From: an uncultured Campylobacter sp.
GTDB lineage: Bacteria; Campylobacterota; Campylobacteria; Campylobacterales; Campylobacteraceae
Length of the DNA stretch: 36,584 bases
NCBI RefSeq assembly: GCF_938017705.1
Contig: NZ_CALIIS010000210.1
Span: 1-36,584 of the forward strand
Reading direction: 5' to 3'
This document shows positions 23,081 through 29,453 of this stretch, piece after piece (the stretch's first letter is position 1; each line of letters opens with the position of its first letter). A model generated the notes under the pieces. It was not told the DNA's origin and made no database searches. It saw only the letters and a program-made list of their open reading frames with translations. The position numbers and the translations under genes are program-made.

Positions 23081-24004
23081 GTGTTAAAAGAAAAAATTAG
23101 AAACGGAAAAAGCGGAATTTTGCTCTACGGCATCGTCCCGCCTAAAATCACGTCCTCTCAAGACGAGCTCGAGCGACTAGGTACGGCGTGGTCGCAACGC
23201 CTAAGCGAATGTGAATGCGACGGTATCGTTATCTACGATCTACAAGACGAAAGCGCGCGCACAAAAGATGAGCGGACCTTCCCTTTTGTGCATACGATCG
23301 ATCCTGCACGCTACTACACGCAGTATCTACATACCGATAAAGAAGCGATCATCTACCGCGCGGTAGGCAAATATGACGAAGCGGAATTTTGCGAAATTCT
23401 AAGGCATGCCGCAAGCGGACTGGGCGTTTTCGTGGGGGCGAGCTCTAAAAACGAAGAATGCAAACTGCATCTAAGCTGCGCCTATGAGCTCAAGCGACTC
23501 GTGGCGCCGCATCTTTGCCTAGGCGGCATCTGCATTCCTGAACGCCATGAAAAGAGCCGCGACGAGCACCTAAAAATCGCGGAGAAGACTGCGGACGGGT
23601 GCGAATTTTTTATCACTCAGGCGGTCTATAATGTGCAAAATGCCAAAGATTTCATCGACGATTACGCCGCTTTGGAGTGCAAAAAGGTGCCGATAATCTT
23701 TACTTTCACGCCGTGCGGTAGCCTAAAGACGCTTGAGTTTATGAAATGGCTTGGCATCTCGGTGCCAGATTTTCTGCAGCAGCGACTGCAAAGCAGCGTC
23801 GATATCTTGCAAAGTTCAACAGCACTGTGCGCGGAGATGTTTGATTTCATCTATAAATACGCCCTCGCAAAAGGGGTGAGCGTGGGCGCAAACGTCGAGA
23901 GTGTCAGCACCCGCCGCGTCGAAATCGAAGCCTCGCTCGGCTTACTAAAAGAGATCAGAAAAATTATCCTTAAGCACGAGAATTTGGGATTTTACGTTAT
24001 TTAA
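23081..24004 (+). CDS. Methylenetetrahydrofolate reductase-like protein (atypical)
   Basis: 307 residues from a GTG at 23081, with AAGGA 7 nt before it; the nearby ATG at 23074 is out of frame. It has a TIM-barrel-like pattern of the MetF superfamily. GILLYGIVPPKITSS at the start is where MetF has its E/P-rich strand, FITQAVYNVQNAKDFIDDY near 185 matches the FFTQ substrate strand, and KGVSVGANVESVSTRRVEIE near 264 matches the late family motif. It differs from E. coli-type MetF at many places, so folate reduction is likely but its substrate or electron donor may differ. It is divergent from the HerA-like gene. Confidence 0.7.
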   Translation: MLKEKIRNGKSGILLYGIVPPKITSSQDELERLGTAWSQRLSECECDGIVIYDLQDESARTKDERTFPFVHTIDPARYYTQYLHTDKEAIIYRAVGKYDEAEFCEILRHAASGLGVFVGASSKNEECKLHLSCAYELKRLVAPHLCLGGICIPERHEKSRDEHLKIAEKTADGCEFFITQAVYNVQNAKDFIDDYAALECKKVPIIFTFTPCGSLKTLEFMKWLGISVPDFLQQRLQSSVDILQSSTALCAEMFDFIYKYALAKGVSVGANVESVSTRRVEIEASLGLLKEIRKIILKHENLGFYVI

Positions 24005-24947
24005 AATTTTAAACTGGGCACACGAACAACACTCTAGATAGTCCAAATTAACGGAGAAATTTTAAATAATTTTAGATCGATTTCTGAAAAATAAATCGAA
24101 ATTTTATCCGAATGGAATTTGAACTTAAAATTTATAAAAAAATGCCCCAATAATATGCTTTAATAACTGTCGTCCATAATTGTGAGATGATATTTTGTGC
24201 GAAATTTTTCAATGCTTACAATGGCATTGAGCTAGACCTACCATCAAAACCTATAAACCGCTGTAGCTTTCGCGCTAAAACTAAACGCATTGACCGCTTC
24301 AGTCTGCAGCTATAGCGTGGCTGCGCCCTCTGGCTCGCTGCTATCTATATAGAGATAATATATTGATAACGAGAGATACCTGGAGGCTTTATACCCTATA
24401 GATATTTAGAGATACGACGCCTCTTCGCTCATGGCATAGCGTCCTTTATTTTTCCATTCGTAGTATTTGATTTAAATTTACCGGCGTTTATGCTAAATTT
24501 CAAATCTAAGGCAATTTGATACTTGCTGTTGTGAGCGTTTTGGTATTTGAATTTTAATTCTCCGCGTATATGTAGGTCGCTCAAAAGATCCACATACACC
24601 GCTGTAAAAATACTTGCCGAGCTTTGCAGCTAATTAAAAGCCGTTAATGCAGAATCGGCTGAAATTAACGTCCATTTAAGCTATCGCATATTTGATTTCT
24701 TTTATATTCTAAAAGCCCGCCGCCAAAAAACAGCAGACCTAAGACTAACGTCGTTTTACTATCTCACGCAAAAGCCGATATTTTAACTGCGCAAGATTAT
24801 AATATGCTTTCAATCGCAAACGCTTCATTTTAAAATTTTGAAACCTAACTCGGAATAAATATAAATTTGAAATTAGTTTTGTAAATAAGCTTGGAATTTT
24901 AACTCTTAAATATGGCGAAATTCAAAGATAATAAAATTTAAAAAGCG
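24005..24947. other. 943-bp region without an intact gene
   Basis: It is flanked by the 3' ends of the convergent MTHFR-like gene and fabH. It contains the decayed beta-barrel frame described separately (24244-24680), possibly extending to about 24840. The remainder is AT-rich with no further recognisable feature. Confidence 0.7.
24244..24680 (-). pseudogene. Remnant of an outer-membrane beta-barrel (autotransporter-type) gene
   Basis: On the minus strand, pieces of alternating polar/hydrophobic sequence can be read between stops and frame changes. One 50-plus-residue piece includes ASIFTAVYVDLLSDLHIRG and LKFKYQNAHNSKYQIALDLK. After a frame change come ISIGYKASRYLSLSIYYLYI and, last, AVNAFSFSAKATAVYRF then TGA. 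The terminal aromatic Phe and amphipathic beta-strand rhythm are typical of autotransporter/porin C-termini. At least three stops and one frameshift break it, so it is not functional. Earlier fragments (for example TTLVLGLLFFGGG) may extend it upstream. The family call is by pattern only. Confidence 0.42.
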
Positions 24948-25946
24948 CTAGTTTATGCTCTTACCGCCGAATTTCAAAAGCGCGCTGCCCCACGTAAAGC
25001 CGCCGCCGAACGCATCCAAAAGCATAAGCGAGCCGTTTTTGAGCCTGCCGCTCTCGTAAGCATCATTTATCGCCATCGGGATCGACGCCGAGCTCGTGTT
25101 GCCGTATTTACCGATCGTAAGCACGCACTGTTCGTCGCTAAATTCCAGTCTCGCCTTGACCGCCTCGATAATGCGCAAATTAGCCTGATGCGGGATGAAA
25201 AGATCGACCTGCTCGGGCGAAATTTTATTTTTCTCCAAAATCTCCACGACGTCGTTACTAAGCGTCGGTACCGCAATTTTAAAGACCTCGCGCCCCGCCA
25301 TCTGCATGAAGCCTAGTTTTTCGTCGATGATTTTTTGGCTGAGTGGATTGACGCTGCCTGGGGCTGCGGTGATGAGAAGATCGCCCTTGCTGCCGTCGCT
25401 AGCGGTATGAATGTCGATGATTTCGTTATCGTCACGCGCCGCTATAACCGCAGCGCCTGCGCCGTCGCCGAAAAGTATGCACGTAGCGCGGTCGCTCCAA
25501 TCGACTATCGAGCTTAGCTTTTCCGTACCGATTATCAGCACGTGTTTTTTGGCACCGCTTTCGATGAGGGATTTTGCGAGCTCCAAAAGATAAATAAAGC
25601 CCGTACAGGCGGCATTTATATCAAACGCCGTAATGCCGAAATTTAGGCCTAGTTTATCCGCGATAACGCACGCGGTCGAGGGCATGCAGAAATAATCGGG
25701 CGAGATCGTGGCGCAAATTATCACATCGATCTCATTTTTTTGTAAGCCGCTACGCTCAATCGCAAGCGCTGCGGCCTTCATACCCAAATCGCTAGTGGTT
25801 TCGCCCTTCGCGATACGGCGTTCATGAATGCCAGTTCGCTTGACGATCCATTCATCAGTCGTTTCAACCATCTTTTCAAGATCGAAATTGGTTAAAATTT
25901 GGCTCGGCGCATATGCTGCGATCGAGATCATCGAGGCTTTTTTCAT
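24948..25946 (-). CDS. fabH: Beta-ketoacyl-ACP synthase III
   Basis: 332 residues. The catalytic triad is complete: Cys114 in INAACTGFIY, His253 in FIPHQANLRI and Asn283 in YGNTSSAS. TDEWIVKRTGI near 31 is the standard FabH signature. It condenses acetyl-CoA with malonyl-ACP to start fatty acid synthesis. The ATG overlaps the plsX stop (ATGA), so translation is coupled in the rpmF-plsX-fabH operon, an order common in many bacteria. Confidence 0.97.
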   Translation of the reverse strand: MKKASMISIAAYAPSQILTNFDLEKMVETTDEWIVKRTGIHERRIAKGETTSDLGMKAAALAIERSGLQKNEIDVIICATISPDYFCMPSTACVIADKLGLNFGITAFDINAACTGFIYLLELAKSLIESGAKKHVLIIGTEKLSSIVDWSDRATCILFGDGAGAAVIAARDDNEIIDIHTASDGSKGDLLITAAPGSVNPLSQKIIDEKLGFMQMAGREVFKIAVPTLSNDVVEILEKNKISPEQVDLFIPHQANLRIIEAVKARLEFSDEQCVLTIGKYGNTSSASIPMAINDAYESGRLKNGSLMLLDAFGGGFTWGSALLKFGGKSIN

Positions 25947-26941
25947 TTTTGCTCGTTTGAAGAAATTTCGCTTTCTATCGCGGAGTTGATTTTGGAATCT
26001 GCAAATTTAAGCGCCTGAAAGATCGCATTTTTAACGGCTTTCGGAGTGCTTTTGCCATGGCTTATGATGACGCATTCTTTGACGCCCAAAAGCGGCGCGC
26101 CGCCGTATTCGTCGTAGTCCGTGCTTTTTTTGATTATCTTAAAGACGCGCTTCATCAAGATGGAGCCAGCGATGGCGATCGGGGATTTTTTCGTTTCGTT
26201 TTTAATAAGTTTGCCGATAGCGCTTGCGACACCTTCGCTGGATTTTAGCATAATGTTACCGATAAATCCGTCGCAAACTACGACATCCACGGAGCCGTCA
26301 AAAATTTGATTGCCTTCGACATTACCGATAAAATTTTGCATCTTCTTAAGCATATGAAAGGTTTCTTTTGTTACCTCGTTGCCTTTACTATCCTCCTCGC
26401 CGTTGGATAATAAGCCGATGCGTGGTGCGTTTAAACCCATAATCTCCTTGGCGTATGCTTCGCCCATAATCGCGAATTGAAACAAATTCTCAGGCTTACA
26501 ATCCACATAAGCGCCCACATCTAGCACAAGCGTGCGACCGCCTATGGAATTTGGCATCAGCGTAGCAATCGCCGGGCGTAAAATGCCTTTCAGCCTTCCT
26601 ATGCGAAGCGTAGCAAGGCTCATCGTAGCGCCGCTGTGTCCTGCGGATACTACGGCTTTGCAAGTGCCGTCTTTTACTAGATCGACCGCTTTAAAGATGC
26701 TACTCTCTTTGCGTTTGAGAGCGTCGGTTGCGCCCTCTTTCATCTCGAAAACTTCGCTTGCAGCTACGTAAGTGATATATTTCTCAAAGCCTTGATCTTG
26801 TGGAATAAAAGGCTTGATTTGCGCTTCGTCGCCTACCAAAAATGCATTAAATTTACGCTCTCGCAGCGCATCTACGACTCCGTTTATTATCGGCTCGCAG
26901 CCGAAATCACCGCCCATCGCGTCTATAGCAACGGAAATCAT
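25943..26941 (-). CDS. plsX: Phosphate acyltransferase
   Basis: 332 residues. It opens with ISVAIDAMGGDFGCEPII and contains VVSAGHSGATMSLATLRIGR and VVVCDGFIGNIMLKSSEG, all diagnostic for PlsX. It converts acyl-ACP and phosphate into acyl-phosphate, the donor used by PlsY (20029-20685). It is a peripheral membrane enzyme. Its ATG lies 4 nt after the rpmF stop and its stop overlaps fabH. Confidence 0.97.
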   Translation of the reverse strand: MISVAIDAMGGDFGCEPIINGVVDALRERKFNAFLVGDEAQIKPFIPQDQGFEKYITYVAASEVFEMKEGATDALKRKESSIFKAVDLVKDGTCKAVVSAGHSGATMSLATLRIGRLKGILRPAIATLMPNSIGGRTLVLDVGAYVDCKPENLFQFAIMGEAYAKEIMGLNAPRIGLLSNGEEDSKGNEVTKETFHMLKKMQNFIGNVEGNQIFDGSVDVVVCDGFIGNIMLKSSEGVASAIGKLIKNETKKSPIAIAGSILMKRVFKIIKKSTDYDEYGGAPLLGVKECVIISHGKSTPKAVKNAIFQALKFADSKINSAIESEISSNEQK

Positions 26942-26945
26942 CGGA

Positions 26946-27092
26946 TTAATATTCGCCCGTAGTTTTGTTTATTCTATGCGGAATTTTCCAGCTTCCGTCT
27001 TTATCTTTGACGGGGATCGGAAGGGTCACTTTGTAGTGAGTGCGTCTTTTCGCCGCACGAGTTTTACTAACTCTTCGCTTTGGAACTGCCAT
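26946..27092 (-). CDS. rpmF: 50S ribosomal protein L32
   Basis: 48 residues, starting MAVPKRRVSKTRAAKRRTHY and ending HRINKTTGEY, an unmistakable L32. This version lacks the Cys pairs of zinc-binding L32 forms. The ATG at 27092 follows AAAGGAG. It sits between the DUF177 gene and plsX, the classic DUF177-rpmF-plsX-fabH order. Confidence 0.96.
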   Translation of the reverse strand: MAVPKRRVSKTRAAKRRTHYKVTLPIPVKDKDGSWKIPHRINKTTGEY

Positions 27093-27110
27093 TTTTTCTC
27101 CTTTATAAAT

Positions 27111-27464
27111 TTAGTTCTTGCATTCTTCGCAATAAAAATAGTCGCTTTTAAAAGCTTCCGTTTCGCTTCTTAAAATTTCATCCAGATCAACTTCGGTACC
27201 GAAAAACTCCATAACGTCCAAGCTCTCGTGCCTTTCGTCGTTAAAAACACCTTCGCTTAAAAGCAAATTTACGCTCTCGTTTACGTCAAGATCAAATTCT
27301 TTGCCGCAACGGTCACAAATGTATGGAATTTTGCCCTTAATTTCGCCCTTGCACTCGATAAACTTAGAGTCTTTTCGTTTTAAATTTCCGCTAAACTTAA
27401 GTCCGTCTCGCGAAATTTCAAATGGCACGGGCACGGCGGAAATTTTAGCAAAAGCGATCTTCAC
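27111..27464 (-). CDS. DUF177 (YceD-like) protein
   Basis: 117 residues from a GTG start at 27464 with AAGAG upstream. It carries two Cys pairs, CDRC near residue 50 and CEEC at the C-terminus (YFYCEECKN), which may bind zinc. The acidic middle (VMEFFGTEVDLDEIL) and position directly upstream of rpmF identify the YceD/DUF177 family. In other bacteria and chloroplasts this family is linked to 23S rRNA/large-subunit accumulation. The stop is 18 nt from the rpmF start. Confidence 0.88.
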   Translation of the reverse strand: MKIAFAKISAVPVPFEISRDGLKFSGNLKRKDSKFIECKGEIKGKIPYICDRCGKEFDLDVNESVNLLLSEGVFNDERHESLDVMEFFGTEVDLDEILRSETEAFKSDYFYCEECKN

Positions 27465-27473
27465 GTGGTACTC

Positions 27474-27887
27474 TTAGCAAATTTCTCTTTTTGCAAAGAA
27501 AAATGCGATCTCGGTTTTTGCGTTTTCTAGGCTGTCGCTGCCGTGAACGGCGTTAGCGTCGATGCTGTCTGCAAAATCCGCCCTGATCGTGCCTTTATCG
27601 GCTTTTTTCGGATCGGTAGCGCCCATTAGCGCACGATTTTTAGCTACGGCATCGTCGCCTTCAAGCACCATTACGACCACCGGGCCGCTAGTCATGAACT
27701 CAATCAGATCCTTATAAAAAGGGCGATCCTTGTGAATTTCATAAAATTTACCTGCATCTTCGGCGCTTAGGCATAATTTTTTAGCCGCTGCGATTCTTAG
27801 TCCGTGGCTTTCGAAACGATCGATAATTTTGCCGATAACACCTTTTTTAACGGCATCAGGCTTAATAATAGAAAGCGTTTGCTGCAT
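27474..27887 (-). CDS. ndk: Nucleoside diphosphate kinase
   Basis: 137 residues, standard bacterial length. The phospho-accepting His115 is in the NAVHGSDS signature; TLSIIKPDAVKKGVIG opens the protein. It equilibrates NTP pools using ATP. AAGGAG precedes the ATG. Only 9 nt separate its stop from the DUF177 start, so it heads or continues the minus-strand operon. Confidence 0.97.
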   Translation of the reverse strand: MQQTLSIIKPDAVKKGVIGKIIDRFESHGLRIAAAKKLCLSAEDAGKFYEIHKDRPFYKDLIEFMTSGPVVVMVLEGDDAVAKNRALMGATDPKKADKGTIRADFADSIDANAVHGSDSLENAKTEIAFFFAKREIC

Positions 27888-27958
27888 ATAATCTCCTTAA
27901 AGTGAAAGGCGGATTGTATCGAAAAATAGGTTAAAATTTATTTAAGGATTGAATGAAT

Positions 27959-27990
27959 TAAAATTCCGCGCATTTGATCGCGGAATTTTA
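27959..27990 (-). terminator. Intrinsic terminator after fdxA
   Basis: A perfect 12-bp stem, TAAAATTCCGCG (27959-27970) with CGCGGAATTTTA (27979-27990), and an 8-nt loop. Read on the minus strand it starts 4 nt after the fdxA stop and ends in a T-rich tail. It separates fdxA from ndk. Confidence 0.75.
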
Positions 27991-27994
27991 TCTG

Positions 27995-28279
27995 CTAGGC
28001 AAATACCGGGGTATCTCCGCTGCGTAGATCCGCGCCTATACTATCCCTACTAGGTTGACCCGCTACGATGTCGCTCCAGACTATACAGCCGTCGGTCGGA
28101 CAGGCGTTTGCGCACGCAGGCTCGTCGTTGTAACCCACGCACTCGACGCATTTATCGGCATATACGTAGTAGCTATCCTCGCCGCTTGGGTTATCGCTAT
28201 CGTCCACGATCGCATTTACCGGGCACTCGTCGATGCATGAGCCGCAGCTAATGCAAATATCGGTGATTTTTACAGCCAT
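27995..28279 (-). CDS. fdxA: 2[4Fe-4S] ferredoxin
   Basis: 94 residues from the ATG at 28279, preceded by GGAG; a longer frame upstream has no ribosome site. The first cluster is CISCGSCIDECPVNA and the second CVECVGYNDEPACANACPTD. The C-terminal tail carries SRDSIGADLRSGDTPVFA. It faces ahpC across a shared 237-bp control region, the arrangement of C. jejuni fdxA-ahpC, where both respond to iron and peroxide. It likely carries low-potential electrons in the cytoplasm. Confidence 0.93.
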   Translation of the reverse strand: MAVKITDICISCGSCIDECPVNAIVDDSDNPSGEDSYYVYADKCVECVGYNDEPACANACPTDGCIVWSDIVAGQPSRDSIGADLRSGDTPVFA

Positions 28280-28335
28280 TGTTTCTCCTTTATCAAAAAA
28301 TGAAGCGTGATGATAACATACTAAATTTAAAAAAT

Positions 28336-28354
28336 GATAAAATTTAATATTATC
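28336..28354. promoter_or_regulatory. Fur/PerR-like 19-bp palindrome in the fdxA-ahpC control region
   Basis: GATAAAATTTAATATTATC is a 19-bp near-palindrome (arms GATAAAATT and AATATTATC, 8 of 9 positions paired). It has the size and ends of a Fur box (GATAAT...ATTATC). It lies 57 nt before the fdxA start. Assignment to Fur versus PerR is inference. Confidence 0.45.
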
Positions 28355-28360
28355 AAACAA

Positions 28361-28502
28361 ATAAATTTTATTATATAAAAATTTTATAAAAATAACAAGT
28401 AAAAAAGGACTGAAAACATAAATTTTATTATATAAAAAATTTCATCAAATTTCAGCAAATCTAAAGTTATAAAATGTATAATCGCCATCATAAATTTTAT
28501 TA
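28361..28502 (+). repeat. Direct repeats upstream of ahpC
   Basis: A 21-bp AT-rich unit beginning ATAAATTTTATTATATAAAA occurs identically at 28361-28381 and 28418-28438. A 13-bp partial copy, ATAAATTTTATTA, lies at 28490-28502 just before the ahpC ribosome site. The regular placement suggests operator or curvature elements, though low complexity makes chance similarity possible. Confidence 0.5.
28477..28482 (+). promoter_or_regulatory. Candidate -10 box for ahpC
   Basis: TATAAT in AAATGTATAATCGCC, 35 nt before the ATG. The third direct-repeat copy lies just downstream, over the likely transcription start. Confidence 0.5.
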
Positions 28503-28516
28503 ACAAGGAGAAACAA

Positions 28517-29113
28517 ATGATAGTAACCAACAAAGCCGTTGATTTCACGGCAACTGCGGTTTTAGGCAACAACGAAATAGTTGAGGATTTCAACCTCTAT
28601 AAAAATATCGGCGAAAAAGGCGCGGTCGTATTCTTTTATCCAAAAGATTTTACCTTCGTCTGCCCAAGCGAGATCATCGCATTCGATCACAGATATCAAG
28701 ATTTCAAATCCAAGGGCATCGAAGTTATCGGCGTTAGCTGCGATAGCGAGTTTACCCACCTTGCATGGAAAAACACTCCGGTAAACGCAGGTGGTATCGG
28801 CAAAGTGCAGTTCCCACTCGTCTCAGACATTACGAAGGACATCGCGCGCAGTTTCGACGTGCTGTTCGGCAACGCCGTAGCGCTTCGCGGTAGTTTCTTG
28901 CTCGATAAAGACGGCACCGTCCGCCACGCCGTCATCAACGACCTACCGCTAGGCCGAAATATCGACGAGATGCTTCGCATGGTCGATACGATGCTATTTA
29001 CAAACGAGTACGGCGAGGTCTGCCCTGCGGGCTGGCACAAAGGCGATGCAGGGATGAAAGCAGATCCTAAGGGCGTCGCGGATTATCTAGGCAAAAATGC
29101 GAGCAAACTATAA
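28517..29113 (+). CDS. ahpC: Alkyl hydroperoxide reductase AhpC (2-Cys peroxiredoxin)
   Basis: 198 residues, same length as C. jejuni AhpC and very similar in recalled sequence. The peroxidatic Cys49 is in DFTFVCPSE and the resolving Cys169 in GEVCPAGW. It reduces peroxides in the cytoplasm; no AhpF is adjacent, so reduction by thioredoxin is likely. AAGGAG precedes the ATG. It is divergent from fdxA with probable Fur/PerR control. Confidence 0.97.
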   Translation: MIVTNKAVDFTATAVLGNNEIVEDFNLYKNIGEKGAVVFFYPKDFTFVCPSEIIAFDHRYQDFKSKGIEVIGVSCDSEFTHLAWKNTPVNAGGIGKVQFPLVSDITKDIARSFDVLFGNAVALRGSFLLDKDGTVRHAVINDLPLGRNIDEMLRMVDTMLFTNEYGEVCPAGWHKGDAGMKADPKGVADYLGKNASKL

Positions 29114-29247
29114 GTTGTAAAATTCTTCGCGCGGGCGTACGAATTCTAATGCTAACCACGTAAAGTTTAAATTTAGCCTTGCGCGGGCTATTAAAGCTCT
29201 CAAAGCTTTCTAAATTCCGCTGCCAAAATTTTAAGTCGCGGCGGCGG

Positions 29248-29307
29248 AATTCCAAAAATTCCAAAAATTCCAAAAATTCCAAAAATTCCAAAAATTCCAA
29301 AAATTCC
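29248..29307 (+). repeat. Perfect 9-bp tandem repeat, 7 units
   Basis: Seven ATTCC words at exact 9-bp spacing (unit AAAAATTCC), with no mismatches. It lies in the ahpC-M16 gap, about 150 bp before the M16 gene. Exact repetition makes it a probable variable-number tandem repeat. Confidence 0.9.
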
Positions 29308-29420
29308 GTTTCTTGAAAATCTGCAAGTAAAATTTCAAAACCGCAAGTAAAATCCCAAATCCTTGGTAAAATTTCACCCATAACAAAGCTCGCAAAATCA
29401 TACTTTAAACTAGCTTTTGT

Positions 29421-29426
29421 TACAAT
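29421..29426 (+). promoter_or_regulatory. Candidate -10 box for the M16 peptidase gene
   Basis: TACAAT in TTTTGTTACAATCGCAAG, 28 nt before the ATG at 29454, in the same TATAATCGC-like context seen at other promoters here. Confidence 0.4.
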
Positions 29427-29453
29427 CGCAAGTTTTTAAATCCAAGGACAATT

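Noticed and set aside
29067..29381. A minus-strand frame coding for repeated Glu-Phe-Leu
   Set aside because: The repeat peptide is only the translation of the 9-bp tandem repeat; the flanks are not protein-like and the frame runs into ahpC.
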